From contig JBBQFQ010000001.1 of the NCBI GenBank assembly GCA_038322235.1, positions 62,001-126,000 on the forward strand: a stretch of DNA of 64,000 nt, in the 5' to 3' direction. The position numbers and the translations under genes were made by a program. Positions within the stretch are counted from its first letter, which is position 1. Every line of letters starts with the position of its first letter. This DNA comes from SZAS-18 sp038322235. Lineage in GTDB: Bacteria; Verrucomicrobiota; Verrucomicrobiia; Chthoniobacterales; SZAS-18. The notes under the pieces are model-generated. The model had not been told where the DNA came from, did not search any database, and saw only the letters and a program-made list of their open reading frames with translations. Of the stretch, positions 34,112-42,461 are shown piece after piece.

Positions 34112-35878
34112 ATGACTGAACAGCCCGCGATCCAGTCCTGCCCCGCGTGTGCGACCGTTTTGGATGTGACGGGTCTGGAGCCGCTGACGGAGATGGAGTG
34201 TCCGGTGTGTTCCGTAGCCTTCCGGATTGAACGAAATTACGACCATTTCCGTCCGCTCGAAAAGCTCGGCGAGGGCGGGATGGGATCGGTGTTCCGGGCC
34301 CTCGATGACAACCTGAACCGACCGGTCGCGTTGAAGCTCTTGCGCGCGGATGTCTCAAGCGACCCCGCCTTCGTCGAAAAGTTCGAAAGGGAGGCGCGGA
34401 TCACCGCGTCAGTGAACCACCCGCACGTCGTGCGCGTGTTTTCCTTTGGCCGGGAGGCCGGGCAGTATTTCCTCGCCATGGAACTCGTCGGAGGAGGCAG
34501 CCTCGATGAGTTGATGCAGTTGCAGGGCCGGGTCGCGGAACCGCAGGTTCTCGGGGTTGGGGTGCAGATCGCGGAAGGCCTGAAGGCGGCCTACGAGGCC
34601 GGTCTTATCCACAGCGATGTGAAACCTGGGAATATACTTTTTGCCGACGCGCACACCGCGAAGATCACCGATTTCGGCCTGGCCAAAACGATCGGGTCCG
34701 GGGACGGCGGCGACGAGATCTGGGGGACGCCCTATTACATCGCGCCCGAGAAGCTCGACAAGCGTCCGGAGGATTTTCGCAGCGACATCTACAGCTTGGG
34801 TGGAACGCTCTTCCACGCCATCGCCGGGCGGCCGCCCTTCGAGGCGCAAAATGCCAGCCTCGTCGCCTTGAAGCACCTGAAGAGCCGCGCCGTGAGCCTG
34901 CAAGCGTTCGCGCCAGATGTCTCCAGCGAAACCGCCTACGTGGTGAATAGGATGCTCGAACGGGAGCCGGAGAACCGGTACCAGGACTACGACGAGTGCA
35001 TCGCTCATCTTCGTTACGCGCTGGACCAGTGGCGCGAACGTTCCAGCCGACCCCGCGCTGCCCGCGAGCGGGCTGCAATGGAAAGCAAGGGGACGCAGAC
35101 GACCACGGGTTGGGTGGCGGTCGCGCTCATCGTGCTGGTCCTCGTCGGGGCGGCGCTGGCGTTCGTTTTTCGCGACCGAATTGTCCGGCCGGACCGGACC
35201 ACCGATCCCCAGGCGCTCGCGACGGCCGGTGGTTCGGATGACGCGGCCGCAGCGGCTTTGGCGGAAGCGCGCCGTTTGCTCGTAGAAGGGCAGACGGCGT
35301 CCGCGCTCGGTGCCTTGCAGAAGCTGGCAGCGCAGCCTGGCGTGTCACGACCGCTCGCCGATTGGATCAAGCTGCACACCGGCCTGGCGCTGCTGCTCGA
35401 GCGCGATCTCGACGGAGCCAGCGACTGGTTTGCCCCGCTTCAGCGGGAGAGGCTCTTCAGCGACGATCCGAGGAAGCGGAAGCTGGCGAACCTCTTCCCG
35501 GAGGTCGCGCGGAATCTGGCCGACCGCCGTCCGGTGGCCGCGAGTGTAGTGAAGCAATACGATCCCGCCGGTCCCGAGGCAATGGCTCTCCTGCTCTTCG
35601 GTCTGAAGGACTGGCAGGCGGGTGAGTTTGCCGCCGCGTCCCAGCTGCTGGAGGCATTCTCCGAGGCGAAGATCGGCTCTGATTATGGCTGGATCCGCGA
35701 TCTTCAGCCGCTCGCGCGGCCGTATCTGGACGACTGGCGGTTGGCTGGTCCGATCCTGGCGCGGCGCAAGGCGGTCAGCGATGAAACTAGCCGGGCGTCG
35801 GTCCAGGCGGAGGCGGAGGCGGCACTCAACGCGATCCGGACAGGGGAGCCGTTGCGAAAGGCGCTGCGGGGGAAATAG
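34112..35878 (+). CDS. Ser/Thr protein kinase with zinc-ribbon N-terminus
   Basis: A 588-residue kinase. Two CxxC knuckles (C10/C13 and C30/C33) form a small zinc ribbon. The kinase domain (about 43-305) has the GEGGMGSV loop, K75, E94, HSDVKPGN (167-174), DFG (187-189) and APEK. The HRD arginine is replaced by serine, as in many planctomycete and verrucomicrobial kinases, so activation-loop phosphorylation is probably not needed. One membrane helix (334-353) precedes a C-terminal, probably periplasmic, helical region with TPR-like character. The ligand is unknown. It is divergent from the pseudouridine synthase and convergent with grpE. Confidence 0.92.
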   Translation: MTEQPAIQSCPACATVLDVTGLEPLTEMECPVCSVAFRIERNYDHFRPLEKLGEGGMGSVFRALDDNLNRPVALKLLRADVSSDPAFVEKFEREARITASVNHPHVVRVFSFGREAGQYFLAMELVGGGSLDELMQLQGRVAEPQVLGVGVQIAEGLKAAYEAGLIHSDVKPGNILFADAHTAKITDFGLAKTIGSGDGGDEIWGTPYYIAPEKLDKRPEDFRSDIYSLGGTLFHAIAGRPPFEAQNASLVALKHLKSRAVSLQAFAPDVSSETAYVVNRMLEREPENRYQDYDECIAHLRYALDQWRERSSRPRAARERAAMESKGTQTTTGWVAVALIVLVLVGAALAFVFRDRIVRPDRTTDPQALATAGGSDDAAAAALAEARRLLVEGQTASALGALQKLAAQPGVSRPLADWIKLHTGLALLLERDLDGASDWFAPLQRERLFSDDPRKRKLANLFPEVARNLADRRPVAASVVKQYDPAGPEAMALLLFGLKDWQAGEFAAASQLLEAFSEAKIGSDYGWIRDLQPLARPYLDDWRLAGPILARRKAVSDETSRASVQAEAEAALNAIRTGEPLRKALRGK

Positions 35879-35947
35879 AGTCGCTCCTCCGGCACAGGTT
35901 CAGGTGCTTGCAGAGACGATCTGCCCGCCCCGCGGTCGCGGGGCTCC

Positions 35948-36529
35948 TCAGGCCTCTTCCGGAAGCCCGCTCGAAACGAATACCATGGCAGGCCGCAGCA
36001 GCCGGTCGCGAAGCTTGTAGCCCTTTCGCAACTGCAGCGACACCGTCCCCTCGGAGTATTCCGAGCTGGGTTGATTGCCAAGCGCTTGATGGAGGTTCGG
36101 GTCGAACGGCTGGCCCAGGGCTTCAACCGCTTCGACGCCGTTCTCCTTGAGGAAGTCCGCAAGCTGCTTCTGGACGAGGTCGAAGCCGTTCACGATTGGC
36201 GCCGCGCTCTCGTGCTTCCGGGCTTCTGCGAGACCGAGTTCGAAGCTGTCAGAAACCGGAAGGAGGCGTTCAATCAGCGTCGAGTTGGCGTATTTGATGG
36301 CGTCTTCCTTTTCCCGCTGGAGGCGTTTGCGGGTGTTCTCGAAATCCGCTCTCGAGCGCAGGGTGGCATCTCTCAGCAGCGCGAGTTCGTCTTCCAGGGC
36401 CGCGATCGTCTTCGGAGTTTCCCCCGATGGAGCCGCTTCCAGGCTCGCCGCCCGAAGGGCCGCGATCTCGGTCGCCGTCAGGACAGGCTGTTCGGTGGAC
36501 TGGTGGTTTTTTTCCTCAGGAATAGTCAT
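35948..36529 (-). CDS. grpE: GrpE nucleotide-exchange factor
   Basis: A 193-residue DnaK co-chaperone that releases ADP. A long N-terminal coiled coil (about residues 25-90) leads into the beta-domain with HQALGNQPSSEYSEGTV, LQLRKGYKLRDRLLRPAMV at the end. ATG 36529 overlaps the stop of the rsbU-like gene (ATGA), so GrpE translation is coupled to the partner-switching phosphatase. dnaK and dnaJ are not adjacent. The usual stress-regulated context is replaced here by STAS-RsbU, which is unusual. Confidence 0.94.
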   Translation of the reverse strand: MTIPEEKNHQSTEQPVLTATEIAALRAASLEAAPSGETPKTIAALEDELALLRDATLRSRADFENTRKRLQREKEDAIKYANSTLIERLLPVSDSFELGLAEARKHESAAPIVNGFDLVQKQLADFLKENGVEAVEALGQPFDPNLHQALGNQPSSEYSEGTVSLQLRKGYKLRDRLLRPAMVFVSSGLPEEA

Positions 36530-38070
36530 TTCTTGGAGATGGCAATGAGGGTAATATCGTCGTGTTGGGGCTGGTCGCCAACAAAGGTCCGGAGATCGTC
36601 TGTCAGCCGTTCGAGTACCGCGACCGGCCCGGCGGGGGCGCTTTCGCGGATTCCTTGAATGAGGTTTACCATGCCGAATTCCGTGCCGCTGGCATCGAGC
36701 GCTTCCGTGACACCGTCCGTATAAAGCACAAGGCAATCGCCCGGCCGAAGCACCATCATTTCGTCCTTGATCACCCGGTCGAAGACTCCGCCGCTGTCGA
36801 TTCCGAGCGCCATTCCGGGGGGTTTAATCGGGGCGACAAGTCCGTCCGCCGCGGTGTACAGGAGCGGTGCATCGTGCCCAGCGCGCGCGATTGTCACCGT
36901 TCCATCCTCTGGACCGAGGAGGAGGTAGGCGGCGCTGACAAACATGTCCTCCTTGATGTCGTCGAACAATTGCCGATTCACCAGTCGGAGGGCTGCCGCG
37001 GGCGAGGTCTGTCCACCCGCCGCGCTCCGGAGCGCGCTGCGGCACATGGCCATGATCAGGGAGGCAGGGATGCCTTTTCCCGAGACATCGGCAATCGCCA
37101 CGCCAAGCATGGATTCATTGATCCGGAGATAGTCGAAGTAGTCGCCACTGACACTCCGCGCCGGCAGGTTGAGACCGCTGATCTCGTAGCCCGGGATCTC
37201 CGGCGAACCGCTCGGAAGGAGGATCCGTTGGATTTCCCGCGCGACCTGCAGATCCGTGTCAATTCGACGTTTCTCGTGGGCCTCGGCGAACATGGTCGCG
37301 GTGTAGAGCGCAAACGCAGACTGCTCGGCGATGGCTTTGAAGACGATGAAGTCCGCTTCGCTGAACGTGGCGCCCATCGGGCCGTTCGCGACGGCCAGAA
37401 CACCGAGGCTGTTTCCCGCATACGTTAGCGGAGCGAGCATGGCGGAATCGGTCTGCCAGGGAGTGCCCTGCGACCCCGCGAGTTGCGGCTCCTGGTCCGC
37501 GCGCGTCAGGAGGCGGGCGCTCGAGTCGGCCCAAGTTGAGCCGACCGGTCCATCGCCGCTTCCCACGTGATGCAGCCGGACGTAGCTTTCGACCGCGTGG
37601 GGCGTTGCCTCCGCTTGAGCCCGAATTCGGGCGGGGAGACCGACCAGCGGCGGACACGCCTTGCTGATGTAGACGGGCGCGAGGAGGACTCCGGTCCGAT
37701 CGACCAGATAAAGCGCACCTCCGTGCGTTTCGAGAATCCGCGTGGCCCCCTCCACAATTCGCGCGTGGAGCTCGGCTGGCCGCAGGTCGCCGCTGAAGGC
37801 CTCACCGAGTTCGTGGAGGAAGTCGAAAACCCGCTTTTCCTCGACCCGCAGATGGTCCCGCTGCGCGCGCAAATCTCCGATGCGTCGTCTCATCCGCGGC
37901 AAAACCGCAAGCAGATACGCGCCGGTCGCGATGGCGACGGCAATGGGAATCCAATAGCCTGGGCGGAACTCAGGGATCCGGTAGAGGGCCTGCGTCAAGA
38001 CGAACGCGCCGACTCCCACTACCGCCCACCCGAGGATTGTCGCGAGGCGCGTTACCCGAGCATCCGGCAT
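36526..38070 (-). CDS. RsbU/SpoIIE-type PP2C phosphatase with GAF domain
   Basis: A 514-residue protein with two N-terminal membrane helices (about residues 9-30 and 38-58), a short coiled coil, a GAF domain (about 90-265) and a C-terminal PP2C-SpoIIE domain. The DYFDYLR and IADVSGKGIPASL motifs supply metal-binding aspartates; DCLVLYTDGVTEA is also typical. Such phosphatases remove phosphate from STAS anti-anti-sigma factors to free a sigma factor. Its substrate is probably the STAS protein encoded 57 bases upstream. The 3' end overlaps the grpE start. Confidence 0.93.
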   Translation of the reverse strand: MPDARVTRLATILGWAVVGVGAFVLTQALYRIPEFRPGYWIPIAVAIATGAYLLAVLPRMRRRIGDLRAQRDHLRVEEKRVFDFLHELGEAFSGDLRPAELHARIVEGATRILETHGGALYLVDRTGVLLAPVYISKACPPLVGLPARIRAQAEATPHAVESYVRLHHVGSGDGPVGSTWADSSARLLTRADQEPQLAGSQGTPWQTDSAMLAPLTYAGNSLGVLAVANGPMGATFSEADFIVFKAIAEQSAFALYTATMFAEAHEKRRIDTDLQVAREIQRILLPSGSPEIPGYEISGLNLPARSVSGDYFDYLRINESMLGVAIADVSGKGIPASLIMAMCRSALRSAAGGQTSPAAALRLVNRQLFDDIKEDMFVSAAYLLLGPEDGTVTIARAGHDAPLLYTAADGLVAPIKPPGMALGIDSGGVFDRVIKDEMMVLRPGDCLVLYTDGVTEALDASGTEFGMVNLIQGIRESAPAGPVAVLERLTDDLRTFVGDQPQHDDITLIAISKK

Positions 38071-38127
38071 TATCTCCGTTCTCGCCGGTTTTTCAGCGAA
38101 CGCAAGGGATCTATCCGTGACAGCTAC

Positions 38128-38637
38128 TCAACGCTTCGCGATCGGCTCCGGCTTCCCCACCTTGTGGCGGAGAAACTCGAGAAGATCACTGAAGCGGTAG
38201 CGGTTCGATTCCGACTCTGCGCAGAGGGCCTCGTGCGCGTGGAGCATGTGTTCAGCCATCTCCAGCTTCGTGGGTGCCGGTCCAGCCGCGACGGGCCGAC
38301 ACGGGAACATCTCGCGCGGACCATCCAGCGTGAGGATCTGGTCGAGACCCAGACCGGTCATGAGGTCCGTATTTCGTTCGTTGTGATTGACGACGTGCAT
38401 CACGCCGCCGTTAGCGTCGCGAAGCCGGAGGGCAAGGCCGGTGAGCGTGCCCATGAACGTTGAGTCCATCGTCGCGCAGTCCTTCAAGTCGACGAAAAAG
38501 GTCCGCTGGCCGCTCTCAATCATTTCACGACCGAATTGCTTCAGTGCGGCGCTCTCCTTGAACGAGCCCTTGCCATGCACTTGGATGCAAACAGCTTCCG
38601 GCGACAGACCGACCAGGATCGTAGACTCGCTGTTCAT
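38128..38637 (-). CDS. STAS-domain anti-sigma-factor antagonist
   Basis: A 169-residue protein whose first 110 residues form a STAS domain of the SpoIIAA type. The phosphorylation site is likely S59 in ATMDSTFMGT; the usual second Ser is Thr. The extra C-terminal helices have no recognised domain. It should be the substrate of the RsbU-like phosphatase downstream in the same operon, but no anti-sigma kinase (RsbW type) or sigma-B gene is in the neighbourhood. A perfect TTGACA (38684-38679) lies about 40 bases upstream, though its -10 partner is poor. Confidence 0.88.
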   Translation of the reverse strand: MNSESTILVGLSPEAVCIQVHGKGSFKESAALKQFGREMIESGQRTFFVDLKDCATMDSTFMGTLTGLALRLRDANGGVMHVVNHNERNTDLMTGLGLDQILTLDGPREMFPCRPVAAGPAPTKLEMAEHMLHAHEALCAESESNRYRFSDLLEFLRHKVGKPEPIAKR

Positions 38638-38889
38638 TGCGCCCGGCGGCTCTGGAGCTTCGTGTTTTTTCCGAGGGGTGTCAATTCCGTTGCACCGATT
38701 TGGGGGCGGGTCGCTCTGGCGCTGGCCGGTGAGGCCTTGCCGTTTTGGGAAGTTCTACAAGCTCGCTGGGGACCCCCTCCGAAGGACGTCGCTTAGATGC
38801 TGTCGATGCTTTCTCGCGCCGCTGGCTAAAACGAAGATATCGACCGCGAGTTCGGACGTCCGGATTCGGTTCGCAGCTTATGACCGGGC

Positions 38890-38923
38890 AAAAACAAAGC
38901 CGCCGGGGTTTCCCCCGGCGGCT
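38890..38923 (-). terminator. Rho-independent terminator of the TonB receptor gene
   Basis: AGCCGCCGGGG (38898-38908) and CCCCGGCGGCT (38913-38923) form an 11-bp stem with a GAAA tetraloop on the minus strand, followed by TTGTTTTTG. It lies 24 bases after the receptor stop codon. The 250 bases between it and the STAS gene show no gene. Confidence 0.88.
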
Positions 38924-38947
38924 GAGTGAATGCATCTCTAGATCCGC

Positions 38948-41900
38948 TTAGAACTTCTTGTTCAGGCCGATGTAGTAGTAACGATTACGAATCGTGTAGG
39001 TCGAGGTGTCGTAGTTATCGTTAAACGCAGCCGCATCGAAGGGCGGAGGCGTGTCGAACACGTTATTCACGCCAACCTTGATCTTCGTGCCCCAGAGCAG
39101 CTTCTGGAAGAACGAGCCGCCCGTGGTCTGAGCGACCTCGGTGCGAACACCCTTGCCATCTTTGGCGTAGGTAGCAGCGGCAGTAGCGGGCTTTTTGAAC
39201 TCGTAGCTCGCTTGGAGATCCAGCGTAATGTATTCGCGGGAGTTCCGGTTGGTGAAGTAGGTCGGCTGAGCGGCCGTACCGCCGGTTACGACGTTGGTGA
39301 TGAAACCGGGCGGAACGCCCGGCGTTGCAGTCGTGAGGAACGCTCCATCGTTATGGTAAGAATCGATGTAGTTAATCGTCCCGACCAACTCGAAGCCGCC
39401 GTAGGTCCAATCCGTCCGGAAATATCCCTTGTTCCGGGGAATTGCACCGGGAGCGAGCGGGATCGAGGTGAGATTCGAACCGTTGAAGTTCGTGGCGGGC
39501 AACCCAGGGGTGCCCGTCGAAGCCTTCCAGCGGAAGAAGTGGTTATATCCAAGGGTCCAGTCGAAGGTACCGAAGGCGGTCGGCAGCTGATAATTAGCGA
39601 CGATGTCCACGCCTTCGACCAAACGCTTGCCGGAGTTCAGGTAGGCGGCATTGATCCGATCAATGTTCGGCTGACCATTGAGCGCGCGGTTATCGGGGTC
39701 ACGAAAGACGCCAACGAGCCCACGGCGAGCGTCGGCTGCGTTAATCGCGGCGAAGGTGCCACCGCTCGCAGCGTTGAGACTTGCAAGCACCTGAGCCGCG
39801 TTTGCGGGACTCAGCACCAGATTGCGGGTGTTGGTCTGGTAGTAGTCGATCGTGAGCGTGAAGCCCTTGAAGAACTTCGGAGTAAAGACCATACCGGCGG
39901 TGAAGCTATCCGTCTTCTCCGGCCGGAGGGCGGGGTTGCCGGACTGATAGACACCGTTCGGTGTTTGCTGGTTCTGACCGGTGAGAGGATCATTGATCAC
40001 CGGGAAGTTTTGCGTCGCTGGCAGGAACAACTGGCCGAAGGAGGGCTGGATATAGGACTTGCCGTAGGATCCACGGAAAGTGAGTTGCTCATCAAGCTGC
40101 CAGCGGATCGTGAAACGCGGGGTCCAGCCGTTGTCTCCCGAAACCTTGATCTTCGGACCGTTCGGAATTCCCGTAATGGGATCGACGATGCGCGGATCCA
40201 AGCCGGAGTTCTCGAAATGCTCATAGCGAATCGCCGCTTGGAAGTCCAAGCCCCTGACGAAGGGCACCTTCATGGCGGCGGTGATCACGGGGATCGCCAG
40301 CTCTCCGAAGAGCGAATAAGTGGTGCGCTTGTAATTGCTGTTCGCATCCGTATTGAATCCGAGGGGGTCGCCGGCACCCGTTATTGGGTCGACACCCTGG
40401 GTAGGATCCGCCCGGTGCTTTGCGTTTTCTTTCCGATACTCGGCACCGAGATTAAAGCCGATTCCACCTTGAGGAAGATTCGGAAACAGGAGTCCGCCGA
40501 ACTTGGCGTCATACAGCTCGGAGGTGCCGAAATCAATCGCGTTCGCGATGTAGGCGGCGCGCTGAACGGCTGCAATGTTATCGAAGGTCCTGGTTCCGGT
40601 TTGGACCCCGTTGACGTAGATGGGAGCTGTTCCAACGGCCGGTGCACCCAGGCCACGAAATGGATTGAAGGTGCCGCCGTTGGAGGCATTGAGGGCGATG
40701 GCCTGCGTGAGGCGGCCGCCGCTGACGAACTGCCCCAGGATACCAGCAACGGTCGCCGATTGGGCGGGAGTCGTGGGAACCGCGAGATATTGCGCCAAGA
40801 GGAGCGAGAGGTTTGCGTCGCCGCCTGATGTCGTCACCTGCTTATACTGCTCATACAGGAGACCGAAATCGTAATTCAAGGCGGAAATGAAGGAGTTGCC
40901 CTTGAAGGAAAGGTCACCCTTCAATCCGCCCTCATAGCGGTAGAATTTCTGGTCATACCCGGTGCGGCGATTATTAGCCTCAGCCACGAGCCGGTAACGG
41001 AAGGCCGAGAGCTGATTACCGAACGGATTGAATGGGTTTCCGTAATACGCGGCGCGCTGCAATGCAATCGACTGATCACCGTTCAGACCGCCCTGCGCAA
41101 CGTTTGCTCGGCTCAATTGTGAAATCGGCGCGGGCGCCAATCCGTTGTCTTGACGCGTTTCGGTGTAAATTGCGTCGCCGTAGAGGATCGCGCGTCCGTC
41201 ACCGAAGATCTTATAATTGAAGGCGCCGTAGTAGTTGAACTTCTCCTGCGCAGGCACGGCCGGTGCAAATGCGAGAAAGTTGAAACCGTCGCCCGCAGTG
41301 ATGTTGAACGTATGGGTTGTCGCCGCGACATTATTCCCGATCAACTGCGTGGGATCGTTAAGCACGCGGGTGTTGGCTGCGCCCGTGAAGCCGAACGTGT
41401 TACCAGTCACGAGTGTGTACCGCCCTGGGTACGAGCCGCTGAGCGTACTGATACCGCCGAGGCTCCGAGCGTCTGCCGTGGCAGACAGGCGACGGTCGTG
41501 CGCGTAGATCGCCTCGCGATTCAGGTAATTCGCCGAGAAGACGAGGTTGAACTTTCCGTCGGTGGACACAAAGCCGGCGTTGATGTAGCCCTGACGCACT
41601 CCGGCGTCCTTGTTCGTGGTGTTCCCGTAGAGGAGATCGATTTCAACGCCCTTGAAGGGTTCGGCTCCTGGGCCATTCAAGAGGATGAAATTCACCACGC
41701 CCGCGACGGCGTCAGAGCCGTAAATGGCACTCGCACCATCCTTGAGGATTTCCGTGCGGTTGATCGAGCCGATGCCAATCGCATTAATGTCAGCGAAGTT
41801 GAAGGTGCGTCGGCCGTTGATGAGCGTCAGCGTGTTTCCGGAACCGAGACCCCGAAGATTGATGAACGCGGAGCCGTTACCGGCGTTGGAATCGTTTTCC

Positions 41901-42184
41901 GTCGCGGTCGCTCCGATGTAGGAGGGCAACTGGCGGAGTCCTTCTGCCGGGGTCTGAGCGCCCGCCTTTTGCAGCTGCGAAGCGGTGTAGACGGTAACCG
42001 GGAGGGGGCCCTCGGTTTCGGCGGTCGGGATGAACGAACCGGTCACGATGACGCGTGTGGGCTCGCTGTCTTGAGCGAGAGCGGCACCGACGGCCAGTGA
42101 GAGGGCCGAAAGAGTGGCGAGGGTGCGGCCGGTCGCCTTGGCGACCCGACTGTAACCCCTTGCGCCAGAATTCTTTTTAATCAT
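38948..42184 (-). CDS. TonB-dependent outer-membrane receptor
   Basis: A 1078-residue receptor with a long signal peptide (cleaved near GAALAQ). The TonB-box-like stretch TRVIVTGSFIP and a plug domain follow (about 45-175: TPAEGLRQLPSYIG, INLRGLGSGNTLTLINGRR, EILKDGASAIYGSDAVAG). The long beta-barrel ends with an aromatic strand (YYYIGLNKKF). The N-terminus closely resembles the large receptor families of Opitutus-like verrucomicrobia, which import plant-derived oligomers, vitamins or siderophores. No substrate-specific neighbour is present. It is a single gene closed by a strong terminator. Confidence 0.95.
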   Translation of the reverse strand: MIKKNSGARGYSRVAKATGRTLATLSALSLAVGAALAQDSEPTRVIVTGSFIPTAETEGPLPVTVYTASQLQKAGAQTPAEGLRQLPSYIGATATENDSNAGNGSAFINLRGLGSGNTLTLINGRRTFNFADINAIGIGSINRTEILKDGASAIYGSDAVAGVVNFILLNGPGAEPFKGVEIDLLYGNTTNKDAGVRQGYINAGFVSTDGKFNLVFSANYLNREAIYAHDRRLSATADARSLGGISTLSGSYPGRYTLVTGNTFGFTGAANTRVLNDPTQLIGNNVAATTHTFNITAGDGFNFLAFAPAVPAQEKFNYYGAFNYKIFGDGRAILYGDAIYTETRQDNGLAPAPISQLSRANVAQGGLNGDQSIALQRAAYYGNPFNPFGNQLSAFRYRLVAEANNRRTGYDQKFYRYEGGLKGDLSFKGNSFISALNYDFGLLYEQYKQVTTSGGDANLSLLLAQYLAVPTTPAQSATVAGILGQFVSGGRLTQAIALNASNGGTFNPFRGLGAPAVGTAPIYVNGVQTGTRTFDNIAAVQRAAYIANAIDFGTSELYDAKFGGLLFPNLPQGGIGFNLGAEYRKENAKHRADPTQGVDPITGAGDPLGFNTDANSNYKRTTYSLFGELAIPVITAAMKVPFVRGLDFQAAIRYEHFENSGLDPRIVDPITGIPNGPKIKVSGDNGWTPRFTIRWQLDEQLTFRGSYGKSYIQPSFGQLFLPATQNFPVINDPLTGQNQQTPNGVYQSGNPALRPEKTDSFTAGMVFTPKFFKGFTLTIDYYQTNTRNLVLSPANAAQVLASLNAASGGTFAAINAADARRGLVGVFRDPDNRALNGQPNIDRINAAYLNSGKRLVEGVDIVANYQLPTAFGTFDWTLGYNHFFRWKASTGTPGLPATNFNGSNLTSIPLAPGAIPRNKGYFRTDWTYGGFELVGTINYIDSYHNDGAFLTTATPGVPPGFITNVVTGGTAAQPTYFTNRNSREYITLDLQASYEFKKPATAAATYAKDGKGVRTEVAQTTGGSFFQKLLWGTKIKVGVNNVFDTPPPFDAAAFNDNYDTSTYTIRNRYYYIGLNKKF

Positions 42185-42384
42185 GGTTTGGCTTGGATTT
42201 TGGTTTCAGGTGAGAAATGATCGAGCGCCGTGACCCATTTGGGCGGAAAGCGTTCAATCAATTTCACCGACAAAGAGCAGGGGTTGCAGGGGTCTGTCTA
42301 GGAAATTTTTCGCAGAACGCAAAAAATGTGTGAACGAAACGGCGGGAGGATGGTCAAAGCGCCGATTCAATCCGCCGCACCCAC

Positions 42385-42427
42385 GAAAGACGGCCCCTGG
42401 CTTGGTTGATCAGGGAAGCCAGGGGCC
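42385..42427 (-). terminator. Hairpin terminator of the membrane-TPR gene
   Basis: GGCCCCTGGCTT (42392-42403) and AAGCCAGGGGCC (42416-42427) make a perfect 12-bp stem with a 12-base loop. On the minus strand it is followed by GTCTTTCG, a modest T-rich tract. It lies 34 bases after the stop at 42462. Confidence 0.7.
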
Positions 42428-42461
42428 TGCCTAACTGGGGCGCGCCGGGCTCAGGCGACCG

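Noticed and set aside
35927..35944. Hairpin GCCCCGC/GCGGGGC between the kinase and grpE as a terminator
   Set aside because: The stem is short and no T-tract follows on either strand.
39212..42100. Two long plus-strand frames antisense to the TonB receptor
   Set aside because: The receptor has a signal peptide, plug and C-terminal strand; the antisense frames show no features.
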